A stretch of DNA of 64,000 bases, taken from the NCBI GenBank assembly GCA_963682055.1, contig OY821744.1:25520967-25584966 (forward strand), in the 5' to 3' direction. The notes under the pieces were generated by a model. That model was not told the DNA's origin. It saw only the letters and a list, made by a program, of their open reading frames with translations, and ran no database searches. Below, piece after piece: positions 1-11,580 of the stretch. This DNA is from Primula veris (Eukaryota > Streptophyta > Magnoliopsida > Ericales > Primulaceae). Within the stretch, counting starts at the first letter, position 1. Each line of letters starts with the position of its first letter. Both the position numbers and the translations under genes were made by a program.

Positions 1-1260
1 CACACTCATTCTCATCAAAATGCATACTTTTTTTTCTAAACTCGGTTCTTTTGTTTTTTCCATCTTTTTAAGTAGTATATGGCGGCAAAACAAGTTTTTT
101 TTTTTACTTTCTCTTCCGTCTATGAAGGGAATAACACTTTTTTAAAGCTCATTATACATGTATACACATCACAAACTGCATACTCATCCTCATAGAAATT
201 ACATACCATTTTTTAAAAAAACTAACTTTTTATAATTCTGAACTCATACCTACAGGTATATGCCGATAGGTATACCCCTCCTAAAGCTCCGTAATTTAAA
301 ATTGTGCACAACTGTTGATACATGTTTTTATGCAGTGTGTACTTACTTACCCGTATAAACACTTAAAAAAATCATATTAATTGATAAATGTTTGAAAACG
401 CAAATTATGAATTAAAAATTGCATTTTCATCTTTTTGAACTGTATACCCACAAATTTAAACTTCAAAGTGCATATAAATTTGTAGAATGGTTGATATTTG
501 CTAGAAAACCGTAAATTATTAAGTCAGTCAGTAAATTTGCTTGACCTTTATAAAATTTATAACATTTTTAAGGACAATTCTATCATAAAATGCATACCCT
601 AATTTTTATAGAGAAATTAAACTTGACACTTCAATTTAAATCTAATTAAAAAACTTATTATATTCTGGCAAATATTTTTTTTTAAAATGTATAAAATGCA
701 TAAATCATATATTATTCTCAAAACACTAAGCTAATGATGTTAATAAATCAAAAATATCAACTAAGAGTCACTTACTGAGTTTGTTATCATATAGTAAGTT
801 AGGTATATGTATATGAATGCTTTGAAAAAAACAATATGTTTTTCTTTGAGTGTATTTGATGAATGTACGTAGAAACTAGAAACGGACCAGATATAACCCA
901 AATGGAAACCTACAGTACTACCACTGTAAATTCAAGAAACTATTCAGTAGTAAAATTATTACAGAGTAAGTCTTACAGTTTCAGAAAGTTACAGTTTCGT
1001 TCTATGATATGATTCATAAACAAATAACTGTGGGTTATATTCTTGATTAACACCCAAATTTCTATATTTAACTCAATATTGTATGGAACAGTGATAAACA
1101 ATATAAACAAGAGAAAATTGTGTGTGGAGAAAACAATCTAGCTCATTGTATTATTTCAAGTCTAGAGAAATAATATTGGAGGGTTCCACCTTTATATAGG
1201 TGATAAGTTAAAACCGTTACATAATGTTCGTAATTGCTAAACCTACTAATGAGTAATGCC
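1..1260. other. AT-rich intergenic DNA, nothing recognised
   Basis: No open frame of useful length, no RNA gene and no element with recognisable termini on either strand. It holds only AT-rich low-complexity sequence. A 37-bp direct duplication follows at about 1264-1331. Confidence 0.6.
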
Positions 1261-1263
1261 ATA

Positions 1264-1331
1264 CATAATGTTCCAAAATGTTTTACAACAAAATGGCATA
1301 CATAATGTTCCAAAATGTTTTACAACAAAAT
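1264..1331. repeat. Two-copy 37-bp tandem repeat
   Basis: The stretch beginning CATAATGTTCCAAAATG at 1264 recurs at 1301 almost without change. A short open frame overlapping it (1315-1554) is judged spurious because it runs into the AT-rich arm of the adjacent inverted repeat. Confidence 0.8.
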
Positions 1332-1380
1332 GAAAAAACATAAAAGTATGGTGTTCTGGGTTCAAATTTCCGTATATGGT

Positions 1381-1685
1381 CAGTTAATCGGTTTTTTCAT
1401 ATGTATTCGTAATTATTTTTCGATTTTTTTTGTAAATCATCATACTATTTTATTTCTAAAGTGTTTATTTATAAAAATATATAAATTTTTGACCTTTTAT
1501 ATATATTTTTGGTATTTATTAATATTATTACATTATAAATTATCAAGCAAATAATTAAACAAAAAAAATTCAATTTTTACAAATATTTTTGAATAAACAC
1601 TTTAAAAATAAAATAGTACGTTGATTTATAAAAAAAAATTAAAAAAAAATTACGAATACATATGAAAAAACCGATAAACTAACTA
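1381..1685. mobile_element. Foldback MITE with long inverted arms
   Basis: The left arm (about 1381-1500) and right arm (about 1565-1685) are near-perfect inverted complements. For example, TCGGTTTTTTCATATGTATT on the left reappears inverted near 1660-1680, and a block around ACTATTTTATTT with AAAGTGTTTAT is shared by both arms. The loop is only about 65 bp, so the whole unit would fold into one long hairpin. No coding capacity. A related single arm lies at about 4403-4530. Superfamily not assigned because I see no clear target duplication. Confidence 0.7.
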
Positions 1686-1690
1686 AAACC

Positions 1691-2908
1691 TGTTGGAAAA
1701 ACCATGTTTAACATGGTAGTTTCCGAATGGTCACGAGACCATTTTTGAATCAAGATTCCAAGTGACAGCCGTTGTCTTTTGGCACCATACTCAAGACGGG
1801 TGAGTACATGATATGACAAGTTTCGTAACGGTATGTCGCATGACCTATTCGGAGAATAGGAGTGAATGGAAATTGGCGTCAAAAAATGGGGTTGAGAAAG
1901 AGGAAAACTCTTAATCTGGAAAATGGGTTTAATGAGGATAACTCATTGGGAATTGTCACATATTGAAAAATGAAGAGTCATTTTTACAATATATATACAA
2001 ATCTATCACTTATGGATATTAAGTAATGTGTCAACATACACATGCGTGTATTGTGTACCACACACGCGCCTGCTCGTCGGGCGCGCATGCTCGTCGGGTG
2101 CGCATGCTCGGGAAAAATGTCCAGCAAAGTTGTAACTGTTGCAATGAATTTATACTGCAGTTCAGCCAGCCTATAAATAAGCAGACCCCCCACATGTCAA
2201 AAACACAACATTCTGAAATCAAACTAAACAACATATATCATCTCTCCAAATCAGCATTACATTTTAGTCAGAGAGAGCCACCCACCAACAGCTCGACCTT
2301 GACTCGTCGCCAGTTTTCGGCGAGTCATCCGAGATGTTGTACCTTGAGATCGAAGCGTCAAACATAACCAGAAACCTCAAAGGTGGTTAGGCGAATATCG
2401 GTTAAGGGCATACTGTTAAACAGTAGTCTCGTCTATTTATTTTCTGTCCTTTTTTATTTCATTTCATTTCTGTAATTTAATTTTAGTATTTCAATTTCCT
2501 GTCCTTAGCTGTAACATTTAAATTATGTTTAACTTTCAGTAATTTATTTAAAATACTGTTTCAATTCTGTAATTTAATTCTGTAATTAGATTAATTTCAT
2601 TTCAGTCCTGTAATTTATTTACAGAAACAGTCCAGCAGTTTAGTAATTATACTATTCTGTCTGACAGTTTCTTTTAAATAACAAACAGTCCAGCAGTTTA
2701 GTTTTATATTATTCTGTCTGACAGTTTCGTGTAATTACAACCAGTCCAGCAGTTTAATAACTTATATTATTCTGTATGGAATTTTAATTAATTGCATTTA
2801 CTTTCTGCAAGTGTCGGAATTTGTAATAGAGTCACATTCCATTATGAAATAAATTTTTTTATTTCTTTTTAGTCTTTACACTTTAAATTATTGTTTTTAC
2901 GTACATCA
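1691..2908. mobile_element. Solo LTR of an LTR retrotransposon
   Basis: This 1218-bp block begins TGTTGG and ends ACATCA. It is flanked on both sides by the same five bases, AAACC (1686-1690 and 2909-2913), as expected for LTR integration followed by LTR-LTR recombination. Internally it has a TATA box (TATAAATA, 2172-2179) followed by a T-rich, polyadenylation-like 3' half and a three-copy 56-58-bp tandem repeat. No PBS, gag or pol lies beside it. Short open frames inside it are not gene-like. The termini and TSD are seen directly. Superfamily is not determined. Confidence 0.65.
2628..2779. repeat. Three-copy 56-58-bp tandem repeat in the solo LTR
   Basis: Units start at 2628, 2686 and 2742, each opening with CAGTCCAGCAGTTTA, and the first two also contain ATTCTGTCTGACAGTTTC. 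They lie about 180-330 bp upstream of the MIR172 TATA box. Confidence 0.8.
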
Positions 2909-2960
2909 AAACCAAGAAAACCTGACCATACGAACTTGACTAAATTTGTTCCGGTTGTTC

Positions 2961-2970
2961 TATATATATT
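2961..2970 (+). promoter_or_regulatory. TATA box of the MIR172 gene
   Basis: TATATATATT preceded by a C/T-rich stretch and followed about 30 bp later by a CT-rich leader, the usual geometry of a Pol II core promoter. It lies 260 bp before the miRNA hairpin and 52 bp after the end of the solo LTR. No other TATA-like site is placed as well. Confidence 0.5.
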
Positions 2971-3200
2971 GTGACTACCCTAACCCTCCTTCTCTATGTA
3001 GCTTTCTCATCCATATATCTATTAATCTAGATCTCCTTGGCTGCTCTTCATCTTCATATCTCTTATAATGTTTTTAGCTAGGGTTTCTAGTTCATTCTTT
3101 GTTCAGCTCCACCTTATACACCTGTAACAATATAATCTCCTCATCTAGTTTGTATGTTGGTCCATATATAAAGTTTATACCTCACACCTCTGCAGAAGAA

Positions 3201-3316
3201 CAGTGATTGTTTGCAGGTGTAGCATCATCAAGATTCACACTTGAAATATCATCATGAATTACTCTCTCTTGTCAAGGTGAGAATCTTGATGATGCTGCAT
3301 CGGCAATAAGCCACTT
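3201..3316 (+). ncRNA. MIR172: MIR172 precursor hairpin
   Basis: The 21 nt at 3280-3300 match the canonical plant miR172a/b sequence (core GAATCTTGATGATGCTGCA). The 21 nt at 3219-3239 are the star strand (core GTAGCATCATCAAGATTCA). The arms pair over the whole duplex, pairing continues below it (TTGCAGGTG with CGGCAATAAG), and the loop is about 40 nt. miR172 represses AP2-type transcription factors (APETALA2, TOE, SMZ/SNZ) by cleavage and translational inhibition, and controls phase change, flowering time and floral organ identity. Mature miRNA on the 3' arm fits the family. Expected transcript: starts near 2990-3000, continues through a CA/TA microsatellite, and may splice near 3440 where TTTTCAGGTGAGCC occurs. 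The paralogue number cannot be decided without synteny. Confidence 0.95.
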
Positions 3317-3323
3317 TGTAAAT

Positions 3324-3324
<1 letters not shown>

Positions 3325-3356
<32 letters not shown>

Positions 3357-3359
3357 CAT
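3325..3359. repeat. (CA)n(TA)n microsatellite in the MIR172 transcript
   Basis: A run of CA followed by TA repeats immediately downstream of the miR172 hairpin, inside the probable primary transcript. Likely length-polymorphic. Confidence 0.9.
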
Positions 3360-3599
3360 AGATAATATTAGCCTTGCAGAGTTGGACATTTACACTCCCA
3401 CAAGAAAGCTGCTTCTCTTTCTTCAATGTACGTTTTCAGGTGAGCCTTTGATATTTTTGATACATACTAGTACTATACATGATTATTTATTTATTTCACA
3501 TCTTTCCCTATTTTTTGAGATGCTCAACCAGTATTTGTGTGTTTTTAATAATCGATATGTGTGCTTGTCGGTACAATAATCTTAAAGCGATTTACGCCC

Positions 3600-4402
3600 A
3601 TTTGGATTTGTATACTGAAGAATACGGTATTTAGTATTTGTTGGGAAATTGGTAAATAAATTGGTTCACATATGCACCAATTACGTTTTAGGTGTAAAAG
3701 TACTAATCTTAAACTAAAACTTCTCTCTGTAAAAAAAATATGCTCTAGCAAATGAATTTGAAAGCTCAATTCATTCTATTCTTTTCATAAACAGAAGGGT
3801 TTTGATTTTCACCGAATCAAAGAAAAGGAGCGATTGTATTTTACTTGACTTTTTTTTTTCACTTTGATTTATCTCAATAACCGAAAGAAGAAATTTAAAA
3901 GAGAAGTGCTTTTGTTCCTAAATTCTACATACTTTTACCCAAAATTGTAAGGGAATGCTAACTCGGTCTTTTTCCCAATTTTATGTGACGCCTAATTTTC
4001 AATAACACAATTTACTATAGTAACTTCATACTAGATGATCAACTAGCAATATGATATGTTTGTTTACTACTATTTAAAATTGTTGAATATATGAATATAT
4101 TTTGAAAATTGATTCATTAGATTGTTGGATGTTGGATTATTGTAGCTTGCTTAATATCTTACATTTCATAAGTTTTAAACATAGGTTTTCATTGTGTTAA
4201 TGAAAAAAGAGTGCACCATTACAAGGGTGACGGTTAGCTTCTAAATCTTTAAAAAATAAGAGCTAAATATTGTTAGTACTTAAGGGTTCTTTTGACTGCA
4301 ATTTTAAACAAAAACCCGGTCCTCAAGAGGTAGGAAAGATAGAAAAGGTAGATAGTACCTCGGAATACATTTGGTCGTGTTTGTAAGATCATATTTTGGT
4401 CA
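3600..4402. other. Intergenic, nothing recognised
   Basis: AT-rich sequence downstream of MIR172. It could include the 3' part of the primary miRNA transcript, but no splice or polyadenylation site can be assigned with confidence. Confidence 0.4.
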
Positions 4403-4530
4403 TGTTATCGTTTTTTTACATATGCATTTGTAAAGAAAAAAAATCTTAAATCAACGTTTTGTTTTGTTTTTAAAGTGTTTGTTCAAAAAAATATGTAAAA
4501 ATTGACTCTTTGGGTATTGTTTGTTTTATT
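4403..4530. mobile_element. Single arm related to the 1381-1685 foldback MITE
   Basis: The sequence from ATCGTTTTTTTACATATG through TTTTAAAGTGTTTGTTC to GTAAAAATTGA parallels the arms of the element at 1381-1685, in the same order and spacing. No convincing second arm is seen, so this is a fragment or strongly diverged copy. Confidence 0.5.
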
Positions 4531-4539
4531 TTTAATAAA

Positions 4540-7319
4540 TACCCAAAAAAATATAAAAAATCAAAATTTACAGTTTTTTTTTACCATGTACACATTTTCA
4601 TATTCCTGGTCTATGAGGAATATGAAGAATTGGATGAACTGGTAAATTAAATTTTCAGAAAAAGTTTTTTTTATTCTTCTTAGGAATATTTGTTTTAGGA
4701 TGTGAATATATTGTTTTTCTTAAAGTTTGGGGATGAAATGGTTCGTCATCTACTGTCGTAGTGTAACAAGTGTTGCAGAGATAGAAAAGATATATAGATG
4801 AGTCGTTATTGTTTATTTCTAATGAAGCAATAACTTTTTTCAAATGCATACCTTTTTATTTTAATGGGTATTGAATTTATACATATTTTATTATCATAGT
4901 AGCTCCTTACCAAATTCATCATCGACTTCTATTTTAAATTTTGATATCGTTTGTTGTTGTTGGTTTTATTAAAACTTTAACATTTATTTCTTACCCATTC
5001 CTTAAGAGTTGAGTTTACTTTCTTTTTTTAAGTTACTTTTATACATTTATTTACTTATCTTGGGATTTAACAAATGCCACTGTATAAAGTTGATGTAAAC
5101 AAATGCCACTTTGTATATTGGTAAAATGACTTGTCTTTAACCAATGATTTGCACTCATGGAGCATCAATATTTGACTTTTTAAAGTTTCATTGCACACCT
5201 TATGCCTTTCTTTTGTTTATTTAGCTAATTAAATTAGGTAAGTAATTATTGGTTTGTGCTCCACCCCATTGACAACGTTGTTAGGAATATATTAAAATAA
5301 ATGCTTGTTTTTAAATTATATTGGAAAATATTTTGAATTGATTTATTAAATGATAATATAATGAGCAATTACTATTTAGCATTATTTATTGAATGACTAA
5401 ATAAGTGTCTATTATTCTATTTAGTAGACGGTGTAGTGTGTAGATTATAAATTACACACAGAATACTAGACTATCAGTTATAATGTAATATAAGTGATAT
5501 GTTCACAACTTTATATGAAAATGGACACACCATCAGTAAAGTTGTAATACGTGCTTTTAGTAGATTTGTTTTGACTATATGAAACGGTTAAGTTTCAACT
5601 ACATTTACTAGTACACAATACTATTGTGTGTATTAAACAGAATTGTTACAAAGTAATCATTTGGTGACTGACTAGATTTATACCTCGTGATCATGATTAT
5701 TTTTATGCTGTCAATTCCTATATTACTGTTTGGACATATATGGATGTGTTTGCCGTTTTGATTCATACATGTTGAGATTCGTTACATGTCAATAAACTTA
5801 ATGAGTTGGATGCAACATTATTCGGAGCACTGTTTATTAGTAATAAAAGAAATACATGTTCCGTAAGTGATTGATAATACTCGCTTAAGGAAGTTTATAA
5901 GTTTTGTGCGTGTAAACCCTTTAGATGGATTTATAATCTGACACGACAAATAAGTTAAGCGGACATGCTTAAGGATAATACGTTTATTAAATAAGAAATC
6001 ACTCAGTGATTTAATTTTCTAAACGAGTATCTGATTAATCTTTACGTGGTGATATGATAAAAATGTTTGACAATTCGAACGAATAATATATTCGGATTAT
6101 GGTAGAGAGATCCGTCGTGATATTTAGTGGAATAAATAACGATTTAAAAAGATTGTGTATATCTCGGATTGATAGAGATATGATAGAACGAAATCTTTTT
6201 AAGAGCTCTACCCTAACCAGTCAACAAGTCCTTAACTTACCCTATAGCTAGCACGTCCATTCCTGGCAGAAAATAAGTTTCCAGAACTATATTTTTGAGT
6301 CTGTCTAGAGAAATAGTTCACACTCTTTCAATGAGCAAGTTGTTTGGTCATGAATAATATAGAAGGTTTGAGGTGATTTGTTTCGTCTCACAGCCGACAT
6401 CTGTTACCCTTCTTATATTCGGTATGATCTAAACTTATACAATAAAATAACGTTTAACTTTGATAATATACGTATATAATAAATCTAAAATTATGGACAC
6501 AATTTTTCTACTGTGCTACCTGTTTTTCTATCGACCGTAACAAGCCTCAAACTAAAGTACTTGTCTTATAAGTAAGCCAAGCTACTTGAGGTGTAACTTC
6601 AACATGTTGTTTCCTATGCCCCTTGCCTATTTGTTAGGAAGAAATACAGTAATGCAAAGTAAGGATAACCTTAATTAGCTATGAAAATGATATTCCATGT
6701 TTTATTAAAATACTCTCTTTTGATTATACAGTGTCAGTGCCAGTTTTAGAAGATGTTAATAGTCTAAATGGATTGGGCACCACACACCAACAGTAAATAA
6801 ATACCGTCAGAAATAATTATTTATACTATGGTTTTTTCCGGTTTCTTCTTTGGATTGACAAAGAAAAAAAAACTTGTAGGCAACCCACCAAAAATATTTA
6901 TTTCGGGCCGGAGCTATACAATGTATAGTGTTTATTGGCATAAACTTAGGGTTGATAATTAAACCAAACAAAACATGTTTATGTAGGATTACTAAAAAAA
7001 CTTGTCCATATTCGTTTATGTTTGTTTAGTAAAGGACAATCATGAACCCAAGACAAGATTTTTCATAAACATTGATTCGTCATCACCCTGGTTTTGTTGG
7101 CATATCTAATACTAATTTTATTCACGAAGGTTACCACCCTGGTTTTGTTGGCATATCTAATACTAATTTCAAAAGATGAACAATATTTACCACATAACGT
7201 TTTATTATAATGTAATATTCTGCTACTCATTATAAAGAAAACCCTCTCGTGGTTATGTATATATCGTATCTATATACATACTACATTTACAAAACTGTGG
7301 TACGACCCATTGGTTTATA
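4540..7319. other. Intergenic AT-rich DNA
   Basis: No gene recognised. The segment from about 5400 to 6560 has the composition of decayed retrotransposon DNA but no recognisable domain or termini. A 51-bp direct duplication (CACCCTGGTTTTGTTGGC at 7084 and 7135) lies near the end. Confidence 0.45.
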
Positions 7320-7324
7320 ATTAT

Positions 7325-8438
7325 GTTAGGACCAGATTTTTGGTCCATAAACTATTTGTTGTCTATTGGTTTGAACTAAATAATATTAGTTGAATGTTAA
7401 GAATTGAGACAACTTTATGTTTTCAAGTGAGGTTGCAACCTCAATTGCAACCACAGTTGCAACCTGCTGTTCTGCAGAATTCTGTCCAATTCTGTATTTC
7501 TGCATTACTATTCTTTAATAATGTTTATTTGTTTTAAAGTGTGCATGATATATTCTCACATGTTCTTAAAGATTTAGTTTGTGTATATTGAGAATATTAA
7601 AGTGATAAGAAAGATGTTTCCTAAAAGATATAAGGAGATTAGTTTATAAAGATATGTTTCCTTTAGATATGTAAATCTATATCTCCATGCTTATGCAAAT
7701 CTTTATCACTTGTTTCAATCTTTGTTCCTTATCAAATTCAGTATGATTCGTTTAAGATTGAATGAAATATGGAGTTAATGTTTTATATGTATATTTAAAG
7801 ATATTATCTCTAAAATATATTATCTTATATGTTTCCTTGTTATAGGAAAAGACTAACTCCTATTTTCAAGTTTGTTATTAAACAGATATTAACCAATGAT
7901 GATTGGAGTCAATCCACGCTAAAGAATCTTGTGATACATGGAAAGATTGAAGCCAATCAAACAAGTCAAAGCAATCATAAAATATCTTGAAGAAAGAAGA
8001 TTGTTTTACTTGTATAAATAGTTTATAACTTAGCTTGTAAAAAGTGTGTGTTCTAAAATATAAAGAACTCATTCTTGAGAGAATACTCAGTGAGCTTTTA
8101 AAAGAAAACAATGGTGGAATGTCATTGATATTTTGAGTGATAGTTATAAGGTATGAGCAATATAGAGATAGGCAGAAAAACTTAGAGCGAGTTTGAGAGT
8201 TTTTCATTAAGATTTGAATCCTATATTGTAAGCTTTTATAATATTATAATCTGGGTGAGTGCCCTGGAGACGTAACCTAGTTGGGTGAACTCCGTTGTTA
8301 AATGTGTGTGTGATTTAATTCAAGTACATTTAACTTTACAAGTTCTGTCCATCGTTATACTTGGGTTCCAACCTCAGTTGCAACTGCACTTGAAACCTAA
8401 CTGCATAACAACAACTAGAACAACGGATAGGAATTTCA
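7325..8438 (+). repeat. 5' LTR of the copia element
   Basis: 1114 bp, TG...CA termini, matching 11581-12709 throughout. It contains a run of GTTGCAAC-type motifs near 7431-7475 and again close to its 3' end (about 8367-8398). Confidence 0.93.
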
Positions 8439-8440
8439 AT

Positions 8441-8452
8441 TGGTATCAGAGC
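8441..8452 (+). other. Primer binding site for tRNA-iMet
   Basis: TGGTATCAGAGC, the standard complement of the 3' end of plant initiator methionine tRNA, two bases after the 5' LTR. It marks where minus-strand DNA synthesis would start. Confidence 0.95.
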
Positions 8453-8497
8453 TTCACACCAGACTTTACTTGGTGTGGATCCTGTGTTCTGATAAAG

Positions 8498-9612
8498 ATG
8501 GACTTGATGAGGGAAGGAAACTCGTGGTCCAAACCACCATTGCTAGAAGGAGGAGAAAATTATGTCTTTTGGAAGATCAGGATGAAATCATTCATCAAAC
8601 AACAAAGTGAGCAAGCCTGGAAATCTGTGCTAACTAGATGGGAGACTCCAATGGTTTCTAATGGTGATGGGGATCTTGTTTGCATACCTGAAGAAAAATG
8701 GACTGCTGGACAAGATAAGAAATCTAATGCAAATTCTACAGCTATCAATCTAATATTTGCTGGTGTTACTCTCAGTGTATTCAGGTATATTTCTCATTGT
8801 GAAACTGCTAAAGAAGCATGGGACATTTTAAAAGTAACTTTTGAAGGAACTGTTAAAGTAAAAGCTTTTAAACTCCAACAATTAACTACTAAATTTGAAA
8901 ACTTAAAAATGGAGGAAGATGAATCTATTGAACAGTTTAATGGAAGAATTTGTCAAATTGCTCATGAATCTGAAAACTTAGGAGAAAAATACACTGATGC
9001 TGAATTGGTAAAGAAAACCTTAAGATCTCTTCCTAATAGATTTGAAATTAAAGTAACTGCTATTGAAAAATCAACTGATCTTGACAATTTAAAACTTGAA
9101 GAATTAATGGGAAATTTTAGAACTCATGAATTAAAGTTTCATAAAACAAAGAAAGTTGAAAAATAAATCGCTTTTCAAGCCAAGAAATTTGAACCTAAAT
9201 TTTATGAAGATAGTGAGAAAGATGAACAGTTTTACATTTTTTTTAAAAAGATGTTTAAACAGTTCTATAAGAAAAAGGCTGTTGAAACAGAAAACTCAAA
9301 ATCTTTTCAGAAAAAAGAGATGCAAACTGCTAATTTCGAAAATAAATCAAAGAAGTTCAATGCAGAGAATGCAAAGGTTTATGTTACATGCTGTCTGAAT
9401 GTGCAATTACTTTAAAAAGAAGTAAATCTGAGATGACAAGTACTCTTAGTGATAATAGTGAAACTGAAAGTAAGGATGAGTATGGGAATCAAACTAACTT
9501 TAAAAGCTTCATGGCAAAATTCACTACAAAATCTAACTCTAATTGTAATAGTGAATGTGTGAGTCAGTTGCATCTTCAGTTACAACCGAACTTACAACCA
9601 AGGAGTATCTAA
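8498..9612 (+). pseudogene. copia gag (UBN2-type) remnant
   Basis: ATG at 8498 opens a 222-codon frame to a TAA at 9164-9166. The product begins MDLMREGNSW and carries the copia gag signatures YVFWKIRM, ETAKEAWDIL and LRSLPNRFE, in the usual order for capsid-forming Gag. The stop is internal: reading on in the same frame gives IAFQAKKFEPKF and more gag-like sequence, so it is a nonsense mutation. Farther on a frame change leads to the zinc knuckle at about 9358-9402, reading CREC then KGLCYMLSEC. Here the conserved Gly-His pair has become Cys-Tyr, so the third zinc ligand is lost. The knuckle is followed by an acidic and serine-rich stretch. Clearly non-functional. Confidence 0.85.
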
Positions 9613-9905
9613 GTCCAGAAAAATTGGTACGAGACAAAAAGTCTCAAAAGAGTGATCACTTGAACACTATCATTGAAAAGGTAAGAAAAGGTATGAAGTT
9701 TCCAATTAAACATCTTAATTTATTCAGTTCTGCAACTTATATATCTCCGTTAAAAGGCAGGAATGTCAAGAGTAAGGCTACTTGTTTAAACCTTAAGACC
9801 ATTCATACATAGTATATCTTAGAGTTAGGAGACCTTATTTGTGGCCTAAGTGTATGAATATGGGGACTTGATTTGAGATGGTAATATAGATGATATAAAA
9901 GTAAT

Positions 9906-10313
9906 TCTGGTGATTGTTTTTATTTGTGAAATAATCTTGTGTCATGGTTTAGTAAAGAGCAAAATTAAATTTCTTAATCTACTGCTGAGGCAGAATACAT
10001 TGTAACTGATAGTGGTTGTACCCAACTTATTTGGATGAAACAAATGTTATCTGATTAAACAAGAAGTGTTAACTTTATTTGTGATAACAAAAGTGCTATA
10101 GATTTAGCAAAGAATTCAGTACAATATTTCAGAACTAAACACATTGATTTAAGGCACCATTTTATTAAAGAGCTAGTTGAAGAAAAGAGTTTAATTTTAG
10201 AACATGTTTCAGCTGAAAGACAATTAGCAGATATTTTCACAAAACCCCTTGATACTAACAAGTATGAATCTTTAAGAAGTGATATAGGGGTATGTCACTA
10301 TAGATCTATTTGA
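9906..10313 (+). pseudogene. copia RNase H C-terminal remnant
   Basis: Translation in one frame gives the end of copia Pol: NNLVSWFSKEQN, STAEAEYI, then CDNKSAIDLAKN, RTKHIDLRHHFI and ADIFTKPLD, ending at TGA 10311-10313. At least four in-frame stops (near 9918, 9966-9977 and 10056) break it. The residues ahead of STAEAEY show single-base changes to TAA. Protease, integrase and most of RT that should precede it are absent, so a large deletion joined gag to RNase H near 9860-9905. Confidence 0.88.
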
Positions 10314-11568
10314 ATACTCTTGCTATGTATATCTGTTTTGAGTACCTTTAATACATTTTATTTCTAAGGTAAGTCTTAATTGAGCTTTGAAGTTTTTGTC
10401 TTGAAAAAGCCGCTAATTGGTGTCTCAAAAATAGATGTGAGGTAACTTGTCTTAAAACCTCTCTGGTAATAGAGTTGCAAACACAAAGTGCAATTTTTTA
10501 AGAAGGTTGCAAGCTCAGTTGCAACCTTAGTTGAAACCACATTCTCAAAATACAGAACAGGTCAGTGATTGTCTAAAGATTGTAATGGTTCCTATGATAA
10601 CCATCATAGTGAACAAATCAAATGAAAAAGTCAAGACAAAGTCTTGTTATTTTTGACATCACTTATACTCTTTCCTTGCTGAGGTCATCAATCTAGTTTT
10701 TGTGTAGAGGGAAAACGGATTTGCTCAATATAAGCTCCTAAGATTTAATTTTTATTAAAATTATTCTATGATAAATATATCTTCTTGAGTAAATGGCTAG
10801 TATCTTGTGTTCAAAATTCTATACTATATATAATTGCTATCTTTATTTTGAAACAAGTCAAATTTTCTATATTTTTTCAACTACTTAAAATCAGAAAATT
10901 AGATAAATCTGTTTCAAGTTGGAATGTTGATCTTTATTCATTGCTGAATTTATCTAAATTCGAATTGTTTTGGTCAAAAAAGAAAAGATAAGTATCTATA
11001 TTTGGGTAAAATTTGTTCAAAAAGAGATTTGGGTATATCATTCTATCTTTCTATAATTCTTGGACTTAAAAGAGATTTGCTTAAACTATTTTTTTTAACT
11101 AAACAACCAAAATACAGAATTACTCTCTATCTATCTATATCCATGGTATGAGTTGAAAACTTGGTTGATAAAAAGTCTGGTGTTGAATGTGGTAATTCTA
11201 TTGTGAGTGATTTTGCTGTGAGAGTTGATTTTGATGATGATTCCTGTTATAATGACTGCTTCAATATTCTCACTAACAGCAAATAGGTTTGTCATGGATG
11301 TGGCAAATAGGGGGAGAAGAGAGTTTATGTTATGCTATGTTTGGTACATTATTGGTGAATGCTTATTTGAGTTAATGTTATGTTATCTGCAATTCTAATC
11401 TGCAGGGGGAGATTAAGTGCTAAACTCAAATTATATATATTGTTGTACAATTCTAATGAGCAGGGAGAGTTCTTGTGTCAAAACTGATATTATTGGGACT
11501 TTATGTGCTAATATGCTATGTAGGAGAATCTGCTTCATAAACTCAAATTATTTGTCAAAACCAATGAC
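10314..11568. other. Noncoding 3' internal region of the copia element
   Basis: About 1.25 kb between the RNase H end and the polypurine tract. No env-like or other frame is supported. It carries several GTTGCAAC-like motifs (about 10503-10540) and three upstream purine tracts resembling the terminal PPT. Confidence 0.6.
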
Positions 11569-11580
11569 AAAGGGGGAGAT
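11569..11580 (+). other. Polypurine tract
   Basis: AAAGGGGGAGAT directly abuts the TG of the 3' LTR, the expected position of the plus-strand primer. Similar tracts occur at about 11309, 11404 and 11460. Confidence 0.92.

Noticed and set aside
1315..1554. 79-codon open frame
   Set aside because: Composed of F/I/Y/K-rich translation of an AT-rich inverted-repeat arm; no start context or relatives.
2026..2367. 113-codon frame inside the solo LTR
   Set aside because: Lies across the LTR's TATA box and leader; overlapping frames on the other strand are just as open; no recognisable domain.
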